DNA of 25,213 bases from Prevotellamassilia sp. (lineage in GTDB: Bacteria > Bacteroidota > Bacteroidia > Bacteroidales > Bacteroidaceae): positions 1-25,213 of the forward strand of contig JAHAWW010000032.1 in NCBI GenBank assembly GCA_018383375.1, given 5' to 3'. Below, piece after piece: positions 14,398-22,529 of the stretch (the first letter of the stretch is position 1; each line of letters starts with the position of its first letter). The notes under the pieces are model-generated. The model worked only from the letters and a program-made list of their open reading frames with translations. It was not told the DNA's origin and did not search any database. A program made the position numbers and the translations under genes.

Positions 14398-14570
14398 CAG
14401 AGCCTACAAGCAATGATGACCTTCCGATGTCGCCGACGTCGGGCGGTTTGTCGTATAGAACATCCTTTATTGAACACTCGTGCAAGGTGAACGCATCAGC
14501 CAAGATTATTTGGACTATGCCAAGCCTCAGCCGAAGGTGCTTTTTTCATTGAATACCTATATCCACAACT

Positions 14571-16382
14571 ATGGACGAAAAGAAACTCCCTGAAGACAAT
14601 CAGTCTCTCGTGGTCGACAATGCCGTCGACGCTACCGCTACGCCTACTCAGCCGGCAGAGCCTGAAGCCCCCAACCGCCCCACGCCACAAACACGCGCTG
14701 AGGTGATTGAGCAACTCAAAGAAATCGAAACCAGCGGCCAGCCTATCGGACGAGCCGAGGTGGAGCAGCTCAAACAGGTCTTCTATAAACTCTATCACGC
14801 CGAGGTGGCTGCCGCTCGCGAAGCTTTCATTGCCGCCGGTGGCGACGAGGCTGCCTTCGTGCCCGAGCCCGACGAACTGGAGAGCGACTTCAAAGCCCAC
14901 ATGGGCCGCATCAAAGAGCTCCGCGCACAAGCCGTGGCCGACCTCGAAAAGGAGAAACAAGCCGGACTCGAAAAGAAAACGGCTATCATCGAGCAGATTA
15001 AGGCCATGGCCGCATCACCCGAAGAAGCCGATAAAAACTACGACACTTTCAAAACCCTCCAAGCCGAGTGGAAAGAGATTAAAACCGTGCCCGCCGAACA
15101 GGCTACAGAGTTGTGGAAAAACTATCAACTCTATGTGGAGCAGTTCTACGACCAGCTCCGACTCAACCACGAGATGCGCGCCTACGATTTCAAGAAAAAC
15201 CTTGAGATTAAGACCCGTCTCTGCGAGGCCGCCGAGAAACTGGCCGAAGTGGAAGACCCCGTTTCGGCTTTCCACCAGTTGCAAAAACTGCATCAAGACT
15301 TCCGCGAAACCGGTCCTGTGGCCAAAGACTTGAGAGAAGAAGTGTGGAAACGCTTTAAGGAGGCTTCGACCGTGGTCAACAAGCGCCATCAAGCTCATTT
15401 TGAAAACTTGAAAGCCCAAGAAGAAGACAACCTCGTGCGCAAAACGGCACTTTGCGAACGCATCGAAGCCATTCTGGCCGAAGAAATCAAGGGCTTCAGC
15501 GCATGGGACGCCAAGACTAAAGAAATCATCGATATACAAGCTGAATGGAAGACCATCGGCTTCACGCCCAAAAAGGTCAACGCCAAAATATTTGAGCGTT
15601 TTCGCACTGCTTGCGATGCCTTCTTTGCTGCCAAAACGGCCTTCTACAAGCAAAACCGAGAGGCACAAAGCGCCAACTTGGCAGCCAAAACAGCACTGCT
15701 CGAAAAGGCTGAAGCACTCAAAGACTCCACCGACTGGAACGCCACAGCCCAAGAGATGATTGCCCTGCAAAAGGCTTGGAAAGAAACCGGACCCGTGTCG
15801 CACAAAGCGTCGGAAGCCGTTTGGAAACGCTTCAACGAGGCCTGCAACCATTTCTTCAACCGCAAAAACGAAGCCGGCTCTGCACAACGCGCCGAAGAAG
15901 AAGCCAACCTCGCCAAAAAACAAGACATCATCGCAGCCTTGAAGGCATTGGCCGAAAACCCGGCCGACGATGCGGCCGAACGCGTCAAAGAGCTTCAAGC
16001 CCAATGGAATGCCACCGGCTATGTGCCCTTCCGCAAAAAAGAAAAAATCTATAAGGCTTATCACGAGGCCCTCGACGCCATCTACAAACAGCTCCACCTC
16101 AACGCCGGACGCCGACAGATGGAGAAATTCCGCAAAAACGTGGCCGACAAGGGTGGCAACGAACTCACCCGCGAGCGCTATCGTTTGGTGCAAAATCTTG
16201 AAGCCAAGCGTCAGGAGATTGCCAACTACGAGAACAACCTCACCTTCTTCAACGCCAAAACCAAAGGTGCGAATGCCTTGATTGACGAGGTGAACCGCAA
16301 GATTGAACGTCTGAAAGAGGAACTCGCCGTAATCACTGAGAAAATTCAAGCCGTCGACGCAAAAATAGCCGAAGGCGAATAA
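14571..16382 (+). CDS. DUF349 repeat protein, five helical modules
   Basis: 603 aa, soluble, strongly helical, rich in Lys, Glu and Ala. After an acidic low-complexity N-terminus (1-45) and a helical region (46-130), about five DUF349 modules follow: 131-200, 210-280, 290-360, 370-435 and 445-510. The repeated core is LQxxWKETGPV with a following VWKRFxxAxxxFF (for example WKETGPVS at 403-410 and VWKRFNEACNHFF at 417-429). Residues 525-600 form a coiled coil. The family's function is poorly defined; the helical repeats suggest binding of a protein or nucleic acid. It is monocistronic between its own long leader and a strong terminator. Confidence 0.85.
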   Translation: MDEKKLPEDNQSLVVDNAVDATATPTQPAEPEAPNRPTPQTRAEVIEQLKEIETSGQPIGRAEVEQLKQVFYKLYHAEVAAAREAFIAAGGDEAAFVPEPDELESDFKAHMGRIKELRAQAVADLEKEKQAGLEKKTAIIEQIKAMAASPEEADKNYDTFKTLQAEWKEIKTVPAEQATELWKNYQLYVEQFYDQLRLNHEMRAYDFKKNLEIKTRLCEAAEKLAEVEDPVSAFHQLQKLHQDFRETGPVAKDLREEVWKRFKEASTVVNKRHQAHFENLKAQEEDNLVRKTALCERIEAILAEEIKGFSAWDAKTKEIIDIQAEWKTIGFTPKKVNAKIFERFRTACDAFFAAKTAFYKQNREAQSANLAAKTALLEKAEALKDSTDWNATAQEMIALQKAWKETGPVSHKASEAVWKRFNEACNHFFNRKNEAGSAQRAEEEANLAKKQDIIAALKALAENPADDAAERVKELQAQWNATGYVPFRKKEKIYKAYHEALDAIYKQLHLNAGRRQMEKFRKNVADKGGNELTRERYRLVQNLEAKRQEIANYENNLTFFNAKTKGANALIDEVNRKIERLKEELAVITEKIQAVDAKIAEGE

Positions 16383-16413
16383 AAACCACACTATGGGCCT
16401 ATGCCCGAATAGA

Positions 16414-16454
16414 CAAAAAAACAGTCTGGTCGTCAAGGCCAGACTGTTTTTTTG
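16414..16454. terminator. Strong intrinsic terminator after DUF349 gene
   Basis: AACAGTCTGG (16420-16429) and CCAGACTGTT (16439-16448) form a perfect 10-bp stem with a 9-nt loop, flanked by an A run on the left and a T run on the right that extend the pairing. The symmetry means it could stop transcription from both sides, including the minus-strand DXS-like gene that ends at 16625. Confidence 0.9.
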
Positions 16455-16624
16455 TGATTGGCGTGACTGAAACGTTTAATCACAGCAATCACCACAGCAT
16501 CAAGAGGTTACAAGCGCGTGATTGGGTGATTGGGGAAAAGGCAACATTTTGGGGGTATAGGGAAAAGCCGATTTTCAGGGTTTCTGCCGCCCTTCGAAAT
16601 GGATATGGCAATCAACCCGCTCTA

Positions 16625-18376
16625 TTACAAATCGGCCAAGATGTCTTCCACAATCAAATGACTCTTCAGGCGGTTGACCGTGAGATATTCGTCGACGTCG
16701 TATCGGTCGACAAACCCTTTGCGGGCACCATAACACCTCACTTTGGCATTGGTCGGGCCAAGATGTCGGGCCACCTTCTCGCCCCATCCGCCATCGAGTG
16801 CACCGTCTTCGAGCGTCACAAACAGGCGGTGGTCGGAGAGCAGATTGTCAAAAAGCGGTTGGTCAATGCCTGAGATGTAGCGCGGATTGATTAAGGTGGC
16901 GTTGATGCCTTTTAAGGCCAATGCCTGACGCACCTCTTCGCCTAAGCCATAAAAACCACCAAGAGCCAGAATGGCCACCTCACTGCCCCTGTGGGTCACC
17001 TCATAAGTGTTGAGAGAAGAAAAGTCTGAAGGCACCGGACGCATGGCCGGCCGAGTGGGGCCGACGGGTACACGAATGGCTACGGGATGCTCGCGATAGT
17101 CGAGGCTCCAGTCGAGCATGGCAAGATATTCGTCGCGATTGGTCGGTGCCAAATATACCAGATTGGGAATGCCCGAAAGCAGGGGGATGTCGTAGTGGCA
17201 AAGGTGCGTCACATCGGTCATGGAAGCGATTGAGGCCCACAACACCAGCAATGTGGCGGGATTGTCGTTGATGCAGAGGTCTTGAGCCACTTGGTCGTAG
17301 GTACGTTGCAGGAACGAGCTGCATACGCCAAAGACCGGTTTGCTGCCGGCCTTGGCCATGCCCGATGCCATAGCCACGGCATGCTCCTCGGCAATGCCGA
17401 CATCGACATACTGGCGGCCGGCGGCCTTTCGACGCTCAGGTGTCCAGCCCCATACGCCCGGCGTGCCGGCCGTGATGGCACATACGGTTTTATCGCCAGC
17501 CATACGCTCCAAAAGGTGAGCGGCCGTGAGGTCGTTGTAGTCTTCGTCCGTAAACGTGTGCTTCAGTTCGCCCGTTTCGACATCAAAAGGCATAGTCCAA
17601 TGCCACCGCTCCTTGTCTGCCTCGGCCGGTGCATAGCCTTTGCCTTTGAGCGTGTTGATGTGCACCACGACGGGATGGTCGGTGTCTTTCACCTTTTGGA
17701 AAGCCTCGGTGAGGCTGTCGATGTCGTTGCCTTCGTCCACATACACATAGTCCAACCCCATAGCCCGGAAGAGATTGTTGCTGCACGCACCGCGAGTTTC
17801 GCGCAGTTGACGCAGGTTGTCATAGAGGCCACCGTGATTTTCGGCAATCGACATTTGGTTGTCGTTCACCACGATGATGAAGTTTGTGCCCAGCTCGGCT
17901 GCCCAGTCCAATCCTTCGAGTGCCTCGCCGCCGCTGAGTGAACCATCGCCGATGACGGCAATGACGTTGTGGTGCTCTCCTCTCAAGTCGCGCCCTTTGG
18001 CCAGCCCGCCGGCCAGACTCACCGAGGTGGACGTGTGGCCTATGATGAAGTGGTCGTGATCGCTCTCTGAGGGTTCGGTATAGCCCGACACATCGTCGTA
18101 GTGGGCTTCTGAGAGAAAAGCCCCGACGCGACCGGTGAGCATTTTATGGACATAACTTTGGTGTGACACGTCGAAGACAATTTTGTCTGTCGGCGAGTCG
18201 AACACACGATGCAGGGCGATTGTGGCCTCAACCATTCCCAAATTAGGGCCACAATGGCCACCATGGATGCTCAGTTTGTGGGTGAGTAACGTACGTATTT
18301 CTTGAGCCATGAGGGTGAGTTGCGCCGTGTTGAGACGCTTCACGTCGGCCGGTGAGGAGATGTGTTCGATATACAT
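16625..18376 (-). CDS. Short DXS-like thiamine-diphosphate enzyme
   Basis: 583 aa, against about 620-640 for canonical 1-deoxy-D-xylulose-5-phosphate synthase. Thiamine-diphosphate features are intact: GDGSLSGGEAL at 143-153 to NDN at 171-173, KGKGYAPAE at 244-252, and the catalytic Glu330 in VGIAEEHAV. Conserved DXS elements include GGHCGPNLG at 39-47, DVSHQSYVHKMLTGR at 69-83 and GHTSTS at 113-118. The substrate region differs: by alignment to E. coli DXS, Y392, R420, D427 and R478 correspond to Cys352, Trp380, Thr387 and Val438, while H431 is kept as His391. I recall a short subfamily with this pattern in Firmicutes too, some lacking the MEP isoprenoid pathway. An annotation of dxs is likely, but a different reaction is possible. 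Confidence 0.85.
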   Translation of the reverse strand: MYIEHISSPADVKRLNTAQLTLMAQEIRTLLTHKLSIHGGHCGPNLGMVEATIALHRVFDSPTDKIVFDVSHQSYVHKMLTGRVGAFLSEAHYDDVSGYTEPSESDHDHFIIGHTSTSVSLAGGLAKGRDLRGEHHNVIAVIGDGSLSGGEALEGLDWAAELGTNFIIVVNDNQMSIAENHGGLYDNLRQLRETRGACSNNLFRAMGLDYVYVDEGNDIDSLTEAFQKVKDTDHPVVVHINTLKGKGYAPAEADKERWHWTMPFDVETGELKHTFTDEDYNDLTAAHLLERMAGDKTVCAITAGTPGVWGWTPERRKAAGRQYVDVGIAEEHAVAMASGMAKAGSKPVFGVCSSFLQRTYDQVAQDLCINDNPATLLVLWASIASMTDVTHLCHYDIPLLSGIPNLVYLAPTNRDEYLAMLDWSLDYREHPVAIRVPVGPTRPAMRPVPSDFSSLNTYEVTHRGSEVAILALGGFYGLGEEVRQALALKGINATLINPRYISGIDQPLFDNLLSDHRLFVTLEDGALDGGWGEKVARHLGPTNAKVRCYGARKGFVDRYDVDEYLTVNRLKSHLIVEDILADL

Positions 18377-18445
18377 AAAAGAATGCGGTTTTATTTATGG
18401 GTTTGAAAGGTAGTGATTATTTCCGAGAACCTGTATGTTTTAAGG

Positions 18446-18476
18446 CAAAGATAGTGCAAGGCGAATGCAGAGCAAC
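18446..18476 (-). promoter_or_regulatory. Promoter of DXS-like gene, inside a repeat
   Basis: On the minus strand GTTG (18476-18473), 19 nt, then TATCTTTG (18453-18446), a full TAnnTTTG match with one mismatch in the upstream element. It lies 70 nt upstream of the DXS-like ATG and is part of the repeat at 18446-18543. Confidence 0.6.
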
Positions 18477-18543
18477 GGAAAAAGCGCAGCTATTTCCAGG
18501 TGCTATGCTGAGCCGCAGCCTATCTTATGTAAAGATAGTGCAA
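18446..18543. repeat. Promoter-bearing intergenic repeat
   Basis: AAAGATAGTGCAA occurs at 18447-18459 and again at 18531-18543, 84 bp apart, and CTATCTT at 18520-18526 is the inverse of the left copy's AAGATAG. Between them lie a hairpin (GGAAA with TTTCC, plus inner AGC and GCT) and the words GCAAGGCG and GAGCCGCAGCC. From memory, related sequences are scattered in many Bacteroides and Prevotella intergenic regions. In the 480 bp between the DXS-like gene and the porin, the rest (18544-18734) holds nothing I recognise. Confidence 0.6.
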
Positions 18544-18734
18544 AAATACAACCATCTTGCAGTCGTGGCATTACCCCAAATTCGGTGTTTCTTACCATTA
18601 TTGAAGGTGGTGCAGAAATAGCGGCTGAATGCCGGCGGTGTAGAGTTGCACTTTCAAACGAGATAATCACAAACTAAGGTTACGAAACGTCCTAACCGGT
18701 GATTTGTATGCACCGATAAGTCTTCAGAAACGAA

Positions 18735-18764
18735 CAAAAAAGCCCAGGACGTTTGTCCCGAGCT
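18735..18764 (-). terminator. Terminator of the phosphate porin operon
   Basis: The minus strand reads AGCTCGGGAC, loop AAAC, GTCCTGGGCT, then six T. All ten positions pair, two of them as G-U. It lies about 90 nt after the porin stop. Confidence 0.85.
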
Positions 18765-18853
18765 AATGTTGTGGTGCCCATTTGGGCTGGTTGAGCTGCG
18801 CAATGTCAGCATTATTCAAAAAAGAAACAGGTCTGTCTGTTCAATTTCTCCTC

Positions 18854-19879
18854 TTAAAAATGTATCATCAACTCCACCACGGCCTTGTCGCGCTCTGAGG
18901 GCTTGGCCAACTCGATGTTGTCGTAGAAATACTTTTCGTAGTTGAGTCGAAGGTCGGCCTGCAACGGTCCGGCGAGGCTGAGCGTCACACCGCCGGTGAT
19001 GCGCTTACGAGCGCCATCGGTGAGGGCAATTGTACCATCTTCGGTGGCGACGCCGTCTGAGTGGTCGTCCATCATATCAAAGCGGGTGAGGAAACGGACG
19101 TTGCGAAAGACTTTCTTTGTTGGCACATCATAGGCCACGAAGGCATCGAGCGCATTGACATCGTCGAAACTCGTGTTTTCGTAGTGCTTGCGCAGATATT
19201 CGGCTTCGAGCGTCCAATGGCCGGTGTGAAGAGTGGCGCCGCCATCGTAGAGCCAGACGTTGCCGCCTGTGGGTGAAATCTTCTGCATAGAGGCTTGAAG
19301 CGTCAAGACCTTAAAGGGCTGATAGTTGACCTTGGCAGAGAAGTTGAGCGACTTGGTCCAATAGTCTTTCTGGTCGGTCAGTCCCGAGCCATTGAAAAAG
19401 CCACCTTCGAGCGTGAGTGGGCAATCCTTAAACTTATAGGTGACGGCAAAACCCACATCGCGCACATCGCCCACTTGCTTGGCAATGAACGAGCGATTGG
19501 CAAAATATTGCACATGTGGTGAGCGATGGGCATCGATACTGAACGGCACGCGCATCTGTCCGAGACGCAGGGTGAGACCGGTGAGCGGCTTCAAACCGGC
19601 ATAGGCGTCGAGCATTCGGATGCGTCCCTCATCAGAGAAATCTATTTCGGCCTTGTAGACCACAGAGGGAATAATCTTACCGTCGAAGGCAACTCGGGCA
19701 TTACGCACCTCAAAGCGTCCCTCATTTTCGTTGGGTTGGTATTCACCTTTGGCGCGAATGGTCCCTGAGATGCTCGGCATCCAATCAGGCCATGCGATGG
19801 CCATGGTGGTATTCTGGCCCATGCCTTGGCTACCGGTTAGAAGAGCTATGAGGAGCAGAGAGAAGGTTTTCAGTTTCAT
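18854..19879 (-). CDS. Phosphate-selective porin O/P family protein
   Basis: 341 aa from the ATG at 19879 (an in-frame TTG precedes it by two codons). The first ~22 residues are a signal peptide (KLKTFSLLLIALLTGSQGMG). The mature part is an outer-membrane beta barrel like OprO/OprP: FEVRNARVAFDGKI, YKAEIDFSDEGRIRMLDAYAG, LRLGQMRVPFSIDAHRSP, and a terminal VVELMIHF ending in Phe. OprP-like porins form anion channels for phosphate or polyphosphate. Here the gene starts 7 bp after the PiT transporter's stop, so the two are co-transcribed, and phosphate entry through the outer membrane is the likely job. At ~340 aa it is shorter than the Pseudomonas proteins (over 400). Confidence 0.87.
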   Translation of the reverse strand: MKLKTFSLLLIALLTGSQGMGQNTTMAIAWPDWMPSISGTIRAKGEYQPNENEGRFEVRNARVAFDGKIIPSVVYKAEIDFSDEGRIRMLDAYAGLKPLTGLTLRLGQMRVPFSIDAHRSPHVQYFANRSFIAKQVGDVRDVGFAVTYKFKDCPLTLEGGFFNGSGLTDQKDYWTKSLNFSAKVNYQPFKVLTLQASMQKISPTGGNVWLYDGGATLHTGHWTLEAEYLRKHYENTSFDDVNALDAFVAYDVPTKKVFRNVRFLTRFDMMDDHSDGVATEDGTIALTDGARKRITGGVTLSLAGPLQADLRLNYEKYFYDNIELAKPSERDKAVVELMIHF

Positions 19880-19886
19880 ATCCAAA

Positions 19887-22151
19887 TCAATAGTTCATGA
19901 GTCCGGTCTGGTGGAAGCGTTGCAGACCTTTGATGGTGTGACGGAATTCCACACAGAGTTGTTCGGTCTCTTGGATGAGATGGAGCAAGAGAGTCTGTGC
20001 GTTCAAGTTGCTACGCTGAGACTGAATAACCGTGAGCACTTCGCTGCGCAAGCCTTTGATTTGCGTCTTGATCGTTTCGACCTTTTCCATAAGACCTTCG
20101 ATGTCGTCAAACTGCTGGTGTCGCAATGCTTCGGCAGTCTCTTCCATCAAATTGGTGAACGTGTTGGTCAAATGTTCAAAAGACTCGAGCGATGCTGAGG
20201 GAATGGGCGTGAAGTGATTGTCGACATGTTCAAGCGCTGGTTCATTGATGCGTCGCAAACCATAGAGTTGCTGACGGAGGGCATTGTGTGTAAGATGGAA
20301 AGGTGTCATCACTGCCACGGCTTTAATGCCATCGGTGCGGCGCAGGCAAATGGTTTCACGGCGACGCAGGTTTTTCAACTCTCGCAGCATACGTTCCAGC
20401 GAACGTGCGTTGCGACGCAAGCCGCGGAGGTTCTCGGTTTTGAGTCCGTCGACGGTTTCTCTCAAAGCAGCGGCATAGGTGTGCAAGGCTTCACTGGTCG
20501 ACACGTCAAGATGGCGGGTGAGCATGGCCACGATAGCCGGGCGATTGTTTGTGGAGAGCATTTCCGTGAAAAGCATATCGCCGTTTTTCTCCTCTTTTTG
20601 CTTCTTGGCATAACGACGCTGGCTGTGGATGATGGCATAGATGGCCAAGGCCACAAGAATGATTATCGCAGGCATACCGCCGAAGTTCATCAACGTAGCC
20701 ACTAAGAAGCAGGACGTAAAGGCCACACCTGCAGTAAGGAACCAACCACCCACCACGGTGAGCACACCGGTGATGCGGAAGACGGCACTCTCACGACTCC
20801 AAGCACGGTCGGCAAGACTCGAACCCATAGCCACCATAAAGGTGACGAAGGTGGTGGAAAGAGGCAGTTTGAGCGAGGTGCCCAAGGCAATGAGCAATGA
20901 GGCCGTCACCAAATTGACAGAGGCACGCAAAAGGTCGTAGGCAGCACCGTCTTCTTCGGCCTCAACCGGACGCTTGAACCGATGGTCGATGAATTGCCCC
21001 ACGGCCGCCGGCGTGTATTTCACCACCGTACGACCCACAGCGTTACCCCAGCGCACAAGACTACGGGCGGCACGCGACGAGCCGAACATCTCTTCGCCTT
21101 CATCACTACGCGACAATCCCACCTCGGTTTGAACCACACGACGGGCCTTTTTAGAAGTGGCTAAGGCAAACACCATGATGGCACCGGCACTCACAAGGAA
21201 ATAAAACGGCGTATGGGCCGAATCGGCCAGACTGTTCATCATAAAGTCTGAAGGAGCGGCACCGCCTGCATTGAGAGAGAAATCTTGGAATGAAGAGAAA
21301 CCGGCCAAGGGCACACCGATAAAGTTGACCAAGTCGTTGCCGGCGAAGGCAGTGGCCAAGGCCAATGTACCGCAAAGCACAACAACCTTAAACACATTGA
21401 CGCGCAAAGCGTGAAGCAATTGCATCAACACCGTTGTCACGACCAAACAGCAGCCCAAAAGCAGGCCGATGTGGTCGGCAATATAGGCCTTGACGTCTTT
21501 GCTCATAAAGGAGAGGTCTTTTAAGCCTTTGAACAACATAAAATAGATGATGGCCGTGAGCGCCACACCGCCGAAAAGACCGATTTTCCACGTCAGACGG
21601 CTTTTGATGTTGAAGGTGAAGATGATACGCGTGATATACTGCACAAACGAACCCACCACAAAGGCAATGGGGACACTCAAGAAGATGCCCATTATCACCT
21701 CAAGAGCCTTTGACGTGTTGAGGTAGTCGTCAAAACCTAAACCAGGCATGGCGCCCACGGCATTTTTGATGACTACAAAAGCAAACGAGGCACCGAGCAA
21801 CTCAAACACCATCGAAACCGTCGTGGAGGTAGGCATACCAAAGGTGTTGAACACATCGAGCAAAACGATGTCGGTGACCATCACAGCCATGAAAATGAGC
21901 ATCACCTCTCGGAAACTGAAATATTCCGGAGTAAAGATACCATGACGGGCAATGTCCATCATACCATTGCTCAACACACAGCCCGCAAAAACACCTATGG
22001 AGGCAATGATGACCAGCGTTTTAAACCGGGCCGCCTTGGAGCCGATGGCCGAATTGAGGAAGTTGACCGCGTCGTTGCTCACACCTACATAGAGGTCGAA
22101 AGCAGCAAGAACGAAAAGGAATATCACTATTCCGAGAAACATGAAATCCAT
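19887..22151 (-). CDS. PiT-family inorganic phosphate transporter with PhoU-like tail
   Basis: 754 aa from the ATG at 22151; the open frame continues upstream to 22220, but those residues are arginine-rich and unlike the family start (MDFMFLGIVIFLFVLAAFDL). Two PiT halves are visible: VGVSNDAVNFLNSAIGSKAA near the N-terminus and AFAGNDLVNFIGVPLAGF in the middle, each carrying the Asn-Asp substrate motif, with many membrane helices in between and after. From about residue 525 a soluble helical C-terminal region (LTRHLDVSTSEALHTYAAAL, TNTFTNLMEETAEAL, VETIKTQIKGLRSEVL) resembles the PhoU-like bundle of large PiT proteins. PiT proteins import phosphate with H+ or Na+. It is the first gene of an operon with the phosphate porin and is divergent from PhoB/PhoR-type regulators. 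Confidence 0.92.
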   Translation of the reverse strand: MDFMFLGIVIFLFVLAAFDLYVGVSNDAVNFLNSAIGSKAARFKTLVIIASIGVFAGCVLSNGMMDIARHGIFTPEYFSFREVMLIFMAVMVTDIVLLDVFNTFGMPTSTTVSMVFELLGASFAFVVIKNAVGAMPGLGFDDYLNTSKALEVIMGIFLSVPIAFVVGSFVQYITRIIFTFNIKSRLTWKIGLFGGVALTAIIYFMLFKGLKDLSFMSKDVKAYIADHIGLLLGCCLVVTTVLMQLLHALRVNVFKVVVLCGTLALATAFAGNDLVNFIGVPLAGFSSFQDFSLNAGGAAPSDFMMNSLADSAHTPFYFLVSAGAIMVFALATSKKARRVVQTEVGLSRSDEGEEMFGSSRAARSLVRWGNAVGRTVVKYTPAAVGQFIDHRFKRPVEAEEDGAAYDLLRASVNLVTASLLIALGTSLKLPLSTTFVTFMVAMGSSLADRAWSRESAVFRITGVLTVVGGWFLTAGVAFTSCFLVATLMNFGGMPAIIILVALAIYAIIHSQRRYAKKQKEEKNGDMLFTEMLSTNNRPAIVAMLTRHLDVSTSEALHTYAAALRETVDGLKTENLRGLRRNARSLERMLRELKNLRRRETICLRRTDGIKAVAVMTPFHLTHNALRQQLYGLRRINEPALEHVDNHFTPIPSASLESFEHLTNTFTNLMEETAEALRHQQFDDIEGLMEKVETIKTQIKGLRSEVLTVIQSQRSNLNAQTLLLHLIQETEQLCVEFRHTIKGLQRFHQTGLMNY

Positions 22152-22184
22152 AATCTTGGTTTTGTTTGGTATATGTTTTCGCCG

Positions 22185-22192
22185 CAAAAATA
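22185..22192 (-). promoter_or_regulatory. Candidate -7 box of the phosphate operon
   Basis: Minus strand TATTTTTG, a full TAnnTTTG match, 33 nt before the PiT start. The nearest TTTG upstream is 25 nt away, longer than usual, which may mean an activator is needed. Confidence 0.45.
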
Positions 22193-22408
22193 GATGTCGC
22201 ATATTTTCACATAGTGACAAAACGGTTAAGAAAGTGTTACGGCCACCCCGGGCATAAGATGACGGGGAAACGCCCCAGCGCGAAGGTGACGAAAGAGAGA
22301 AAGACGGGTTGTGATATTCATACCATATATTATATATAAGGAGTGTGACACCTAAAACTAATCGGCAAAATGAAAAACTGTTGCTCTGCGGTTTGGGGCG
22401 TTTAACTG

Positions 22409-22428
22409 AAAAAAGTTCACACTTTTTT
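22409..22428. other. Perfect palindrome in the divergent regulatory region
   Basis: AAAAAAGT (22409-22416) and ACTTTTTT (22421-22428) flank TCAC. It lies between the PiT promoter and the response-regulator gene. It could be an operator or a weak terminator. In the 378 bp between these genes I otherwise see only the two promoter-proximal signals and the hairpin listed separately. Confidence 0.4.
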
Positions 22429-22487
22429 AACAGCTACCGATACGGCTTTTTGGTAGTTAATGCCTAATATTGCACCGTATAACACTA

Positions 22488-22511
22488 TCTCAGCCTCAAA
22501 AAAAGCTGAGA
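22488..22511 (+). promoter_or_regulatory. Leader hairpin before the response regulator
   Basis: TCTCAGC (22488-22494) pairs perfectly with GCTGAGA (22505-22511) around a 10-nt A-rich loop. It ends 6 nt before the first possible ATG (22518). A TAATATTG near -7 consensus at 22465-22472 would place the hairpin at the very 5' end of the message. Confidence 0.4.
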
Positions 22512-22529
22512 CAAACGATGACCATGATT

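Noticed and set aside
14321..14552. Two ~60-codon frames, one per strand, in the corA-DUF349 gap
   Set aside because: They overlap each other and the candidate promoter; neither shows a domain, signal or ribosome site.
15015..16436. A 473-codon open frame on the minus strand
   Set aside because: It is the antisense of the DUF349 gene, and its translation is an artefact-like Phe/Val/Gly-rich string with no family. The plus-strand repeats and coiled coil are clear.
18397..18677. Plus-strand open frames of 70-74 codons
   Set aside because: They run through the promoter-bearing repeat and have no start signal or conserved feature; chance frames in non-coding DNA are more likely.
18544..18734. 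Possible extension of the repeat or an unannotated RNA
   Set aside because: No hairpin, promoter or second copy in the window supports it, so I did not list it as a feature.
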